A stretch of 64,000 nucleotides of DNA from Candidatus Leptovillus gracilis (GCA_016716065.1 JADJXA010000001.1:868001-932000), one strand, 5' to 3'. Numbered from the stretch's first letter, positions 47,734 through 56,633 are shown. Translations and numbers: made by a program. The notes: generated from the sequence alone by a model not told the origin.

Positions 47734-47766
47734 AGATTGGACCAATCTCCAAGATTGGTCCAATCT
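47734..47766. repeat. Twin odd palindromes AGATTGG-N-CCAATCT
   Basis: AGATTGGACCAATCT (47734-47748) and AGATTGGTCCAATCT (47752-47766) are each palindromic around a single central base and are inverted copies of each other, separated by CCA. The arrangement suits either a two-site operator or an RNA hairpin with a triloop. It lies between the HD gene and the tyrA-like gene. Confidence 0.75.
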
Positions 47767-47797
47767 GGAAACTCCAAAGTTAATTGCAAACGAACCC

Positions 47798-48322
47798 TTA
47801 GTTTTGGTCGTCGGCCCATTGCAGGTGGCGGAGCAGGTGGTCAGTTTCGGTAACGGCCGTTACCAACCCATTATCCTGGTGGCGGCGAATCAACTCAACG
47901 GCCAGCGGGCGGCTGCCAACGGCGGCGGCCATCTCCGCGCCCCAGGCGGGATGCTGCGCTTTGACGACAAACGGCCGTCGCCAGCCCACTGCTTGCCCCT
48001 GCCCCCAAACGGCCGTTTTCCGCGGGCACACCATCTGCCCCAATACCACCCAGGAGCGCTCCCAGACAGACAGCGGCGCGCGCGTTTTGCCCACGTCGTG
48101 CAGCAGCGCGGCCGTCCACAAATCGGGCTGATCGTGTCCGGCGGCCTGCAACGTTTTTAGCACCCGGTAGCTGTGCCATTGGTCGCTGCTGCTAAAACGT
48201 TGAAACAGCGCCAGTTCGGCCGGCGTCAGGTGAGCGGCGATTTCCGCCTGGGCAGCGGTGGGTAACGGCCGTGCCGAGACATTCCGCCAGAACTGCCGGA
48301 GCCGATAACCAAAGTCGCCCAC
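47798..48322 (-). CDS. HD-domain hydrolase
   Basis: A 174-residue HD-domain protein. Metal-binding motifs are H in SSSDQWHSYRVLKTLQAAG, the HD pair in LWTAALLHDVGKTRA, and later HPAWGAEMAAAVG and RRHQDN. This is the simple HD phosphohydrolase pattern. It begins with GTG at 48322, overlapping the TAG of the protease gene upstream by one base, so the two are likely coupled. Substrate unknown. Confidence 0.85.
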   Translation of the reverse strand: MGDFGYRLRQFWRNVSARPLPTAAQAEIAAHLTPAELALFQRFSSSDQWHSYRVLKTLQAAGHDQPDLWTAALLHDVGKTRAPLSVWERSWVVLGQMVCPRKTAVWGQGQAVGWRRPFVVKAQHPAWGAEMAAAVGSRPLAVELIRRHQDNGLVTAVTETDHLLRHLQWADDQN

Positions 48323-48969
48323 TACAACCCAATCAAAAACGAAAGCAGCATGGAAGATGGGACCATAATCAAATTGCTAATAAGGTTGATACCCAACATC
48401 GGCAGGATGAAAATGGCAAACATCAGAATCAAGAAGCCATACTGTTCCAGCGGCCATAAGCGGGAGGCCATGTCGGGCGGCAAGATGCCCATCAAGATTT
48501 TAAAGCCGTCCAACGGCGGGATGGGAATCAGGTTAAAAAAGGCCAGAATCAGATTAATCCAGACAAATTGGAAGAGCAGCTCGCCCAAAGAAGGTAAGAC
48601 GCTGGAACCGCCAAAAGCGGAAAAGCCAACCAGCCCCAATTGAAAGGGCAGGGCGAAGAGGACGGCCATAATTACGTTAGAAAGGGGGCCAGCCGCGGCG
48701 ACAATTGCCATGCCAGTGCGTGGGTTGCCGCGAAAATTCATCGGGTTCACCATCACCGGTTTGGCCCAGCCGAAGCCAGAGACCAGCAGTAAAATTGTGC
48801 CGACGGGGTCCAGGTGGGCCAATGGATTGAGGGTGATACGCCCCATGCGGCGCGGCGTGGGGTCGCCCATGCGGTCGGCGGTGACAGCGTGGGCCAATTC
48901 ATGAATGGTAAAAGCCACCAGCAGCACGATAGCTCGCGCAATCAGGGTGGCGGCGTCTAAACCTAACAT
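48322..48969 (-). CDS. Site-2 protease family (M50) membrane protein
   Basis: A 215-residue intramembrane metalloprotease of the YwhC/SpoIVFB-like type. The zinc motif FTIHELAHAVTADRMGDPTP lies in the first helices, and the third ligand Asp lies in NLIPIPPLDGFKILMG. About six hydrophobic helices are visible. The start is the ATG at 48969 (GAGG upstream); the longer frame to 49170 runs through an intergenic hairpin region. It may cleave membrane-bound regulators, but no partner is nearby. Confidence 0.9.
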   Translation of the reverse strand: MLGLDAATLIARAIVLLVAFTIHELAHAVTADRMGDPTPRRMGRITLNPLAHLDPVGTILLLVSGFGWAKPVMVNPMNFRGNPRTGMAIVAAAGPLSNVIMAVLFALPFQLGLVGFSAFGGSSVLPSLGELLFQFVWINLILAFFNLIPIPPLDGFKILMGILPPDMASRLWPLEQYGFLILMFAIFILPMLGINLISNLIMVPSSMLLSFLIGL

Positions 48970-49119
48970 ACTTGCCTCATTTATGTGCAGATTGGTAATT
49001 GGGGGCAAGTATACCGTGCCCCTCTGGTGGTGGCGAATTGGCAGGTGGGGTGACGGCCGTTCCTCCCACCCGCCTCTCATCTGCCATAGGTGTCCAGAGA
49101 AATCTTCGCGCAATTTGTA

Positions 49120-49164
49120 GAACGATTTTCCAAATCGTTCCCTGGGCGATTTGGAAAATCGCCC
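49120..49164. repeat. Twin 21-bp palindromes with TCC/GGA centres
   Basis: GAACGATTTTCCAAATCG (ending TTC) at 49120-49140 has nine-base arms around TCC, and GGGCGATTTGGAAAATCG (ending CCC) at 49144-49164 has nine-base arms around GGA. Their cores are inverted copies of each other. They lie in the divergent spacer between the M50 protease and DUF951 genes (48970-49241), which has no other gene. Confidence 0.75.
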
Positions 49165-49204
49165 TACCATCGCAGGAAAAGAGTTTTCTGGATAGCTGCA
49201 TCAC

Positions 49205-49232
49205 TTGCCTGTCTGGGGCGCTGGCCTATAAT
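49205..49232 (+). promoter_or_regulatory. Promoter for DUF951, possibly leaderless
   Basis: TTGCCT (49205-49210), a 16-base spacer and TATAAT (49227-49232) precede the ATG at 49242 by nine bases. Transcription would begin almost at the start codon, and no ribosome site is present. Confidence 0.5.
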
Positions 49233-49241
49233 TCCCGCCCT

Positions 49242-49454
49242 ATGTATATTGAAATTCACGTGGGCGATGTGGTGCGCCTGCGCAAACCCCACCCTTGCGG
49301 GAGCTTTGATTGGGACGTGGTCCGTATTGGCGCAGACATTGGCCTGGTATGCCAGAAATGTGGCCGGCGCGTGCTGCTGCCACGCGGTGAATTTAACAAG
49401 CGCCTCAAAACTATCTTACAACACGCGCCTCAAGACCCGCCCGAAAACGAATGA
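49242..49454 (+). CDS. DUF951 protein
   Basis: A 70-residue protein with the DUF951 pattern: VGDVVRLRKPHPCGSFDWDV and GADIGLVCQKCGRRVLLPRG, giving Cys residues in PCG and CQKCG that suggest a small zinc-binding or nucleic-acid-binding fold. It lies just before the glycosyltransferase gene and overlaps it by four bases (ATGA). Function unknown. The start at 49242 is chosen because the family begins there; upstream sequence in the frame is intergenic repeats. Confidence 0.88.
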   Translation: MYIEIHVGDVVRLRKPHPCGSFDWDVVRIGADIGLVCQKCGRRVLLPRGEFNKRLKTILQHAPQDPPENE

Positions 49455-50917
49455 CAACCCTCCTTGGTTTTGTTTATGTCACGGCCGTTGCTCTTTTGTC
49501 GCTGTTTGGTCTGATGGGCCTGTACACCCTCTGGCAGTATGGGCGGCATCGCCACGACGCCTTCCCCTGCCCGGTGGTGGACCCGGAAACGCTGCCGCCG
49601 GTGACGGTGCAGCTGCCTATTTATAACGAACGCTATGTGGTGGCGCGGTTGATTGAAACGGCCGTACACCTGCACTACCCGCCCGCCCGGCTGCAAATCC
49701 AGGTCCTCGATGACTCCACTGACGATACGACCCACCTGGCCGCCGACCTGGTAGCCGGTTATCAGGCGCAGGGTGTCAACATCCAGCTTATCCACCGCGA
49801 CAACCGGCAGGGATACAAAGCGGGCGCGTTGGCCGCCGCCCTGCACCAGGCCAACGGCGACTTCATCGCCATCTTCGACGCCGATTTTCAACCACCGCCG
49901 GGGTTTTTGCTGCAAACCATCCCCCACTTCCTGCCCACGCCAAACCTGGGCATGATCCAGACGCGCTGGGGCCATCTGAACGCCGAAGCATCGCCGCTGA
50001 CCGGCGCCCAGGCCATCGCCCTGGACAAGCACTTTGCTATGGAGCAGACGGTGCGCCATCGCGCCAACCTGTTTCCCAAGTTCAACGGCGCGGGCGGCGT
50101 CTGGCGGCGCGCCTGCCTGGAAGACGCCGGGGGATGGGAGACCGACACCGTCTGCGAAGATTTGTGCCTGAGCACCCGCGCTATTTTACGCCGCTGGCAG
50201 TTCCGCTTCCTCAACGACGTGACGGCCCCGGCGGAACTACCGGCGACCATCACCGCCTTTAAAATTCAGCAGGCGCGTTGGGCCAAAGGCTCTACCCAGT
50301 GTTTGCTAAAGTTCGGGCGGCAAATTGTGTCTAATTCCGGCCTCACACCGGCGGCGCGGCTGTATGGCCTGTTGTCTATGGCCGCTTATTCGGCCCATTT
50401 GCTGCTGCTGCTGCTGTTTTTGCTGCAAATCCCGCTCATTCTCGGCGACTACCGCGCTCCGAGTGGGCTGCTGCTGTTTTCGCTGATTGCCATCGGCCAG
50501 CCGCTGCTGTTTATCTGGGGGCAGCAGTCGTTGTATCGGGATTGGGTCTGGCGGCTGCGTTATTTTCCGACGCTGTTGATTGTGGGCGTGGGGCTGGCTC
50601 CCAGCAACAGCCGGGCGATTCTGGAGGTGTTTATGCGTCGGGGGCATCCTTTTTTGCGCACGCCGAAGCTGGGCGACGGCCGTTCTCTAGGCTACCGACT
50701 GCCTTTTGATTGGATTATTGGTGTGGAACTGCTGCTGGCGGTGTATGCGGCCGTGGGGTTGTATCTGGCGGTGAGCCGACAAAATTATGGCCCTATTCCG
50801 TTCCTGGCGACGTGCCTCTTGGGCTTTGGCAGTGTGGCATACCTGGGCCTGCGCGACTTTCTCCACCACCGGCGGCAAGAGCTGACGGCCAACGAGCCTG
50901 CGCCATACCATATTTAG
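49451..50917 (+). CDS. Cellulose-synthase-like family-2 glycosyltransferase
   Basis: A 488-residue membrane glycosyltransferase. An N-terminal helix (LLGFVYVTAVALLSLFGLMG) precedes the GT2 domain: PPVTVQLPIYNERYVVARLI, IQVLDDSTDDT (first Asp), IAIFDADFQPPPGF (DxD), VCEDLCLSTRA (catalytic ED) and FKIQQARWAKGSTQ, corresponding to the QxxRW motif. Four or more C-terminal membrane helices follow. The best guess is a processive or bactoprenol-independent sugar transferase (mannan, glucan or glycolipid). It is coupled to DUF951. Confidence 0.9.
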   Translation: MTTLLGFVYVTAVALLSLFGLMGLYTLWQYGRHRHDAFPCPVVDPETLPPVTVQLPIYNERYVVARLIETAVHLHYPPARLQIQVLDDSTDDTTHLAADLVAGYQAQGVNIQLIHRDNRQGYKAGALAAALHQANGDFIAIFDADFQPPPGFLLQTIPHFLPTPNLGMIQTRWGHLNAEASPLTGAQAIALDKHFAMEQTVRHRANLFPKFNGAGGVWRRACLEDAGGWETDTVCEDLCLSTRAILRRWQFRFLNDVTAPAELPATITAFKIQQARWAKGSTQCLLKFGRQIVSNSGLTPAARLYGLLSMAAYSAHLLLLLLFLLQIPLILGDYRAPSGLLLFSLIAIGQPLLFIWGQQSLYRDWVWRLRYFPTLLIVGVGLAPSNSRAILEVFMRRGHPFLRTPKLGDGRSLGYRLPFDWIIGVELLLAVYAAVGLYLAVSRQNYGPIPFLATCLLGFGSVAYLGLRDFLHHRRQELTANEPAPYHI

Positions 50918-50995
50918 CCCGGAATGGGTGGTTGAGTTGGTTAATTGGTGGGCTGGTCAGCCAACCGTCAAACCAACCCACTGATAAACTGCGCC

Positions 50996-53377
50996 TCAGA
51001 AAGTGGAGACTGTACCTTCTTTGCCGTTGACGTTCCAATGGCCGTCTACCAGAAAGCCAATCGCTTCGTCTCGTTCGCCATCCATGAGGATTTTCAGGCG
51101 GCGGCTGCCGCACACGGCCGCTAAATCTATCACCCGCAGGTAATCGCTCAGGGGAGCGTCGGCCGGGGAGAGGGCGGCCAGGCTGTTAGCTGACTGGCGG
51201 AAGAACTCCCAATTGAAACGGCCGTGTCCATCGCCCAAATGCAGTGGCAAAGAAAAGATTCCCGCCTCCACCAAATCCTGCAAAAAGTGGGTCCCGTAGG
51301 ACAATTCCGGCATCTGTCCATCATGCGGCACACCTATTTCGATGAGTACCAGCGTGTTGTGAATGTCGGCATAGGTCACGCGCACGCCCAACTCCAGATT
51401 GGCGCTGCCCCAACGGCCTGGCCCCATCAAAATAAAACGCTCGTCGGCCAGCACATGGTTTAGTCGCCCAACGGCCCGCCCCAATTCCAATTTCATCGTC
51501 TGATCGGCAATCTGAGAATATGTCTCCGGGTCTACAAAGACAATGTAGCGAATGCCTTCCGCCTGACCATCAGGGATGAGTTTGTGGGCGGCAAAGAGGA
51601 TGTCTTCCCGCGGGATGTCCGGCGGGATGCGTACTGTGCCATGCTCGTGGCGCTGGCTGAGGGGACGGCACTGAATCATGCTGAGCAGGTAGTCGGATCG
51701 GGGATGTCCAGTCTGAATCTGCACGGCAAATTCAATATCTACCGGCGTGCCATACACTTTTTCCAATCGTTTCAGGGCATGGCGCATCAGGTCTATGAAC
51801 CTGGCGTCTTTGGTTAAATTGTTGAACGTAAGGACCAGCCGGGTATGCTCGTCCAGGGAGGCGGAAGACAAAACAGCCTGGAAGTAATCGCCCATGTCCA
51901 CCGAAACCAGGGTGCGCAGATGGGGATACCGTTCGTCTAACACGTCGCCGACGGGCAGGGTTTTGAATTGGTTGTCGGCCAGGTCCAGCACATCTATGTA
52001 CCATTGGGAATGCTGGCGGATGGCGGAAGCGGTGGTTTCCGGGCGCAGTTGGGGATGGCTCAGGCCGATCATGCGTGGGTAATCTTTGTCCACGCGGTCT
52101 ACGGCGCGGGTTCCCAGCCCCCAGACCAAGCGCAAGAAGCCATCGTGGCGGCGGATGCGCGGGTTCCAGCGGTAGGGATTTTGGCTGAAGCCAACGCCGG
52201 CGAGGGTGGGGAAAAAGTAACGGCCGTATGCCTCCCCCTCCACTTTTTGCAGCAGCACCCCCATCCGTTCGTCGTAATCAATCATGCCGTGCTGCCCACG
52301 ATACAGCAGCGCATCCGGGTTCAACGTGCTGGCAAACACCCGCCGGATGGCGTCCATGAGCGCCTGCAAATTCCCCTCCGGCGTGCCCTGGTTGGGGCAG
52401 AAAAAGCTGTCGTACTTACCGGCAAAGGCTGTGCCAAAATTATCCTCCAATAAACTCGACGAGCGCACAATAATCGGGCTGTTACCCATCTCCTCCAGGA
52501 ACTCCACTAACCCTTCCATCACTTCGTCTGGCAGCACCCCCTCCAGATGCGCGGTCACGATGTCCGGGTATTCCATTTGCGTCTCTTCCAGCGACCGGTA
52601 TTTCTGGTTCATCAAATCGGCCAGATTGTTGATCAGGTAAAAGTCGTAGATGACTTCTGTGCCGATAAAACAAGTCTCTGGCATCCTTACCTGGTCGCCC
52701 AGGTAAGGTCCCCATTCCGGGTTGTCTTGTTTGAGGATCTTGTAGGCCAGCATCATGCCGGCCGCTTTGCCGCCAATTTTGCCGCTGCCAATGCGCCGCC
52801 GGTAAATATCGCGCAAATCGGCAATGGTAAAAACGTTTTTGGCAACGCCAATGTAGGGCAGTTGGTCGCTGACCATGCGCTTAATCAGAACAACCTTAAT
52901 TTCGCGCAGGTGGTGTTCCACGTGGTCGCGCTGTGGGCCGGTCATTGCCTCATAAATTTCGCCTTGCCGGAACAGCAATTCCCAAGGGGCGATTTCCGGG
53001 TTGAATGTGAGTTCGCTGGACAGGCTGGGGGATGGCTGATCGGCCAGAACTTCTTCAATGACCTGGTTGAGCAAAGCGACGCCCAGATTGTTGGCGAAGT
53101 AAGCGTCGGTATGAAAGTCGCGCACGCGGTCTTTACGTTTTTGCCAGGTGATGGTTTCCTCCTGGTAATAGGGGTCCATCAGACCCTCGCGCTGCTGCGA
53201 AGCCATTGCCAATTGGCGCACTTCCTGGTAGAAGGTTTCTTTGCTGACAATGCCGCGCCGGAATAACTCCTGGCGCATTCGCCGCCGGATTTTGTCGCAC
53301 AAAATAGGGTATTGCGCCAGTCGAATATACACATCAATGGCTGGCGTCGTACTTCTTAATTCGTCCAGGTACTCCAT
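50996..53377 (-). CDS. PEP/pyruvate-binding-domain protein, paralog 1
   Basis: A 793-residue protein built around the ATP-grasp-like PPDK/PEP-synthase N-terminal domain: GSGKIGGKAAGMMLAYKILK near 190, SPIIVRSSSLLEDNFGTAFA near 290 with the conserved RSS-ED, and FAGKYDSFFCPNQG. The region LAGVGFSQNPYRWNPRIRR and LRLVWGLGTRAVDRV matches the distal part of that domain. The N-terminal 180 residues are specific to this protein pair. No phosphohistidine swivelling domain and no PEP-utilising TIM barrel are present, so it is not a complete PEP synthase. The C-terminal 200 residues (GPGRWGSANLELGVRVTYAD) are also shared only by the pair. Function unknown. Confidence 0.85.
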   Translation of the reverse strand: MEYLDELRSTTPAIDVYIRLAQYPILCDKIRRRMRQELFRRGIVSKETFYQEVRQLAMASQQREGLMDPYYQEETITWQKRKDRVRDFHTDAYFANNLGVALLNQVIEEVLADQPSPSLSSELTFNPEIAPWELLFRQGEIYEAMTGPQRDHVEHHLREIKVVLIKRMVSDQLPYIGVAKNVFTIADLRDIYRRRIGSGKIGGKAAGMMLAYKILKQDNPEWGPYLGDQVRMPETCFIGTEVIYDFYLINNLADLMNQKYRSLEETQMEYPDIVTAHLEGVLPDEVMEGLVEFLEEMGNSPIIVRSSSLLEDNFGTAFAGKYDSFFCPNQGTPEGNLQALMDAIRRVFASTLNPDALLYRGQHGMIDYDERMGVLLQKVEGEAYGRYFFPTLAGVGFSQNPYRWNPRIRRHDGFLRLVWGLGTRAVDRVDKDYPRMIGLSHPQLRPETTASAIRQHSQWYIDVLDLADNQFKTLPVGDVLDERYPHLRTLVSVDMGDYFQAVLSSASLDEHTRLVLTFNNLTKDARFIDLMRHALKRLEKVYGTPVDIEFAVQIQTGHPRSDYLLSMIQCRPLSQRHEHGTVRIPPDIPREDILFAAHKLIPDGQAEGIRYIVFVDPETYSQIADQTMKLELGRAVGRLNHVLADERFILMGPGRWGSANLELGVRVTYADIHNTLVLIEIGVPHDGQMPELSYGTHFLQDLVEAGIFSLPLHLGDGHGRFNWEFFRQSANSLAALSPADAPLSDYLRVIDLAAVCGSRRLKILMDGERDEAIGFLVDGHWNVNGKEGTVSTF

Positions 53378-53478
53378 AAGCCACCTCGTGGGAAATTGGG
53401 AAATGGGATAAAGGCAATGCGGTTCAGTGATGGCTAATTTGCTGGTTGGTTAGTTGGTTGGGGCGCTTTTACACCTTG

Positions 53479-55854
53479 TCACCTGTCATCCTGCTCACCC
53501 TGCGCCCAATCTCCTTCGGTCAAATAGCCGATGGCTTTGTCTACGGCGCCATCCATGATGATATTGAGGCGTTTGTTAGGGGTGACGGTTTGCAGGTCTA
53601 TGACGCGCAGGTAGGAAGCCAACGGCGCATCGTCGGGGGAGAGGTCTGGCAAGGCGTTGGCGGATTGGCGGAAGAAGTCGAAGTTGAAACGGCCGTCACC
53701 GTTCCCCACCTCCAACCCCAACGAGTGAATGCCCGATTCCACCAAGTCCTGAAAAAAGTGTGTGCCATAAGAAAATTCCGCGCCGCCGCCCTCGGACAGA
53801 TCGGCCACTTCGATCAACACTCGCGTGTTGTAAATATCGCCATACGTCACGTGGACGCCCAGGTCCAGATTCACGCTGCCCCAACGCCCCGGTCCAATCA
53901 AAACAAACAACTCGTTTTCTAGCAGCTTGTTTAGCCGGCCAATGGCCCGACCCAATTCCATCTTGGCGGTCAGGTCGGGAATGCAGCGGTACTCCTGGGG
54001 GTCCACATAAATCACGTAGCGAATGCCTATCGCTTTGCCATCGGGAACGAGGTGATCCGTCACAAACAGCGTATCTTCTTCCGGCACATTCTCCGGGAAC
54101 GCGATGATGCCCCCCTCAGCTCGCTGGCTTAAGGGGCGGCATTGCAAAATATTGAGACGATAATGAGGGTATGGGTAATCGGGCACAATGTCTATGGTAA
54201 ATTCCACGTCTACCGGCCGTTGGTAGCGCTCTTCGAGACGGCGCAGGGCCGTGCGCAGCAGCCGCACGAACTTCCGATCCTTAATGATGAAGCTAAAAGT
54301 CAGCACAAATCGCTCCCCATCGTTAGCCGACGCCGACACCATTTCCTGTAAATAATCCCCCTTGTCCACTGAGACCAGATAGCGCAGTTCAGGATAATTG
54401 TTGTTGAGGATGTATTGGATGGGCAGGGTGACAAAGGTGTTGGCTTCCAGGTCTATGGCGTCCAGATACCACTGGGCGTATTGGCGGATGGATTGGGTGT
54501 CGGTTTCTGGCCGCAGTTGGGGATGGCTCAGGGCGATCATACGCGGGTAATCGTTGGCGACGCGGGTGACGGCGCGGGTTCCCAAGCCCCAGACCAGGCG
54601 CAAGAAGCCATCTTCGCGCCGTATTTTGGGATGCCAGCGGAATGGGTTTTGGCTGTAGCCAACACCGGCAAGCGAGGGAAAGAAGTAACGGCCGTGCTGC
54701 TGCCCCAACACCGGTTGAATCAACACCGCCATGCGCTCGTCATAATCAATCATGCCATTCTTGCGCCGGTACAAAATGGCGTCCGGGTTCAGTGTACTGG
54801 CATACACCCGGCGGATCGCATTTTGCAGCGCCTCCAGATTCTCGTCCGGCGTGCCCTGGTTGGGGCAAAAAATGGTCTCGTACTTCCCGGCAAACGAGAA
54901 GCCAAAGCTGTCTTCCAACAAACTGGACGAGCGCACCACAATCGGGCGGCTGCCCAAATGAGACAGCACCTCGCGCAGTTGGTCCACAATGTTTTCGGGA
55001 AACTCCCCCGCCAGATGCGCCGCCACAATTTTGGGGTACATATCCCGAATCTCATCCAACGGCCGATACTTCTGATTCATAAAATGGTCCAACCGGTTCA
55101 TCAGCCGAAAATCATAAATTACCTCCGTGCCGATGAAATGCGAGTCGGGAATATCCACCCATTGGCTGATATCTGGCCCATGCGCCGGGTCCTGTTGGTG
55201 CAAAATACGCCGCGCTAACAGCATCCCGGCCGCCTTACCGCCAATTTTGCCCGATCCAATGCGGTTGCGATAAATGTGGCGCAAATCGGCAATGGTAAAG
55301 GCATTTTTAGCCACGCCAATAAACGGCAGTTGGTCGCTGATCAGCCGTTTGATCAACACCACTTTAATCTCTTGCAGGTGGTGTTTCACTTTATCTTGCG
55401 CCGGTGCGGGCAAGGCTTCGTAGATTTCACCCTGGCGGAACAATAGTTCCCAGGGCGCAATCTCCGGGTTAAACGTTAACTCAATGTTTCGCGTGGGGGT
55501 GGGCTGGTCGTTCAGGGCAGCCTCAATCAACTGCGTCAGCAGCCCACTGCCCAGGTTATCGGCAAAATAAGCATCGGTAATAAAATCGCGCACCCGGTCT
55601 TTGCGCCGCTGCCAGATGCTCGACTCTTCCTGGATATAGGGGTCCTCCAAACCTTCGCGCCGCTGCGATTCAATGGCGCGCTGACGCACCCGCTGCTCAA
55701 ACTCTGCCTGAGAGATGATACCCCGGCGAAAAAGCTCCTGGCGCATCATCACCCGAATTTTGTCACAGAGAATGGGGTATTGGGCCAGCCTGATGTAGAT
55801 GTCAATGGCCGGGGTTACGCTGCGCAAAGGTCTGGTATTCATAGGCATCTCCAT
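53479..55854 (-). CDS. PEP/pyruvate-binding-domain protein, paralog 2
   Basis: A 791-residue protein aligned end to end with the neighbouring paralog. It shares AIDIYIRLAQYPILCDKIR, GSGKIGGKAAGMLLARRIL, RPIVVRSSSLLEDSFGFSFA, VWGLGTRAVTRVANDYPRMI and GPGRWGSVNLDLGVHVTYGD. The pair is separated by 101 bases and reads in the same direction, indicating tandem duplication followed by long divergence. The order suggests this copy is transcribed first. The start could be any of three nearby ATG codons (55854, 55848, 55842). The same domain limits apply: nucleotide-binding fold present, phosphotransfer domains absent. Confidence 0.85.
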   Translation of the reverse strand: MEMPMNTRPLRSVTPAIDIYIRLAQYPILCDKIRVMMRQELFRRGIISQAEFEQRVRQRAIESQRREGLEDPYIQEESSIWQRRKDRVRDFITDAYFADNLGSGLLTQLIEAALNDQPTPTRNIELTFNPEIAPWELLFRQGEIYEALPAPAQDKVKHHLQEIKVVLIKRLISDQLPFIGVAKNAFTIADLRHIYRNRIGSGKIGGKAAGMLLARRILHQQDPAHGPDISQWVDIPDSHFIGTEVIYDFRLMNRLDHFMNQKYRPLDEIRDMYPKIVAAHLAGEFPENIVDQLREVLSHLGSRPIVVRSSSLLEDSFGFSFAGKYETIFCPNQGTPDENLEALQNAIRRVYASTLNPDAILYRRKNGMIDYDERMAVLIQPVLGQQHGRYFFPSLAGVGYSQNPFRWHPKIRREDGFLRLVWGLGTRAVTRVANDYPRMIALSHPQLRPETDTQSIRQYAQWYLDAIDLEANTFVTLPIQYILNNNYPELRYLVSVDKGDYLQEMVSASANDGERFVLTFSFIIKDRKFVRLLRTALRRLEERYQRPVDVEFTIDIVPDYPYPHYRLNILQCRPLSQRAEGGIIAFPENVPEEDTLFVTDHLVPDGKAIGIRYVIYVDPQEYRCIPDLTAKMELGRAIGRLNKLLENELFVLIGPGRWGSVNLDLGVHVTYGDIYNTRVLIEVADLSEGGGAEFSYGTHFFQDLVESGIHSLGLEVGNGDGRFNFDFFRQSANALPDLSPDDAPLASYLRVIDLQTVTPNKRLNIIMDGAVDKAIGYLTEGDWAQGEQDDR

Positions 55855-55898
55855 GACATGATTATAACAGGTTGTTGGCGGCGGGCGGGATATATACC

Positions 55899-55942
55899 TG
55901 ACAAGGTGACAAAAATGTCAGATTATGACCTTTGCGCGTATA
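55899..55942 (+). repeat. Dispersed intergenic repeat, copy 2
   Basis: TGACAAGGTGACAA at 55899-55912 and the 27-base block TGTCAGATTATGACC... at 55916-55942 repeat the arrangement found on the minus strand after rpoB (41281-41215), with a shorter gap between the two parts. The MITE copy B has inserted at the end of this block. Confidence 0.75.
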
Positions 55943-55948
55943 CTTTCA

Positions 55949-56138
55949 GCAATTCCAATTATGAACCTGCTCGTAGAGGCGGCACAGGCGGGCCATTGTC
56001 TCGGCCATTCTCCAACACCTCTGCTGCCGCCTGTCTCGCCCGGTTCAGGCAAAAATGGGCGAGACGGCGCGGGAAAATGCCGTCCGCTGCGGCTGTTACC
56101 TGTCCGCGCCGTCCCGCCCCTACCACAATTGGAATTGC
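55949..56138. mobile_element. MITE, copy B (190 bp)
   Basis: A reverse-orientation copy of the element at 7197-7376, roughly 85-90% alike by eye over its whole length. It has the same GCAATTCCAAT ends (55949-55959 and 56128-56138). Flanks carry a 9-base direct repeat with one mismatch (GTATACTTT at 55938-55946; ATATACTTT at 56141-56149), again two bases outside the inverted repeats. It accounts for most of the gap between the PEP-domain gene and the HIT gene. Confidence 0.88.
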
Positions 56139-56150
56139 CGATATACTTTG

Positions 56151-56202
56151 AGGAGCGCCGACTTCCAGTCGGCTCGCTGCCAGCAGGATGCTGGCACTCC
56201 AT
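56151..56202. repeat. Twin hairpins with TCC and GGA triloops
   Basis: GCCGACT-TCC-AGTCGGC (56157-56173) and TGCCAGCA-GGA-TGCTGGCA (56178-56196) are adjacent hairpins in the spacer before the HIT gene. They have the same loop triplets as the twin palindromes at 49120-49164 and the REP units flanking the RAYT remnant at 61329-61720, suggesting one REP-like family. Confidence 0.7.
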
Positions 56203-56218
56203 TTTCAAGGAGGATGGC

Positions 56219-56569
56219 ATGACAACGATTTTTGCCAAAATTGTGCGCGGCGAACTACCGGCGACGAAGTTGTATCAGGATGAGTTGGTGACGGCGTTTC
56301 GAGACATCAATCCCATCGCCCCAACCCATATTTTAATTGTCAGCAACAAGGTGATTCCAACGGTAAATGACCTGACCGAAGATGACGAAAAAATCACCGG
56401 CCGGATGCTGACCGTTGCCAAAAAACTAGCCGAGCAAGAAGGCATTGCCGAAAGCGGCTACCGCCTGATCATCAATTGCAACGGTCATGGCGGGCAAGAG
56501 GTGTTTCATTTGCACATGCACCTGGTGGGGGGACGGCCGTTAGGCCCCATGTTGTATCGGCAGAAGTAG
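56219..56569 (+). CDS. HIT-family protein
   Basis: A 116-residue histidine-triad protein of the HINT/HinT type, probably hydrolysing nucleoside phosphoramidates or dinucleoside polyphosphates. It begins MTTIFAKIVRGELPATKLYQ and contains FRDINPIAPTHILIVSNKVI, GYRLIINCNGHGGQEVFHLH and the triad HLHMHLVGGRP with the nucleophilic His. The ATG at 56219 follows AAGGAGG; a longer in-frame extension to 55925 runs through the MITE and is not genuine. Confidence 0.95.
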   Translation: MTTIFAKIVRGELPATKLYQDELVTAFRDINPIAPTHILIVSNKVIPTVNDLTEDDEKITGRMLTVAKKLAEQEGIAESGYRLIINCNGHGGQEVFHLHMHLVGGRPLGPMLYRQK

Positions 56570-56579
56570 GGAAGGGTCA

Positions 56580-56633
56580 CACAGTGTTCAGTGAACTGGA
56601 TACTGGATACTGAACACTACTCACTACTGATCG
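56580..56633. repeat. Heptamer repeat array overlapping a gene end
   Basis: ACTGGAT, ACTGGAT, ACTGAAC, ACTACTC and ACTACTG run in tandem between the convergent HIT and M23 genes. The last codons and the stop of the M23 gene (NAISSE then TAG) are encoded by this array, so it has replaced the original gene end. Confidence 0.7.

Noticed and set aside
55925..56218. Upstream in-frame extension of the HIT gene
   Set aside because: It translates the dispersed repeat and the MITE; the true start has AAGGAGG and family similarity begins there.
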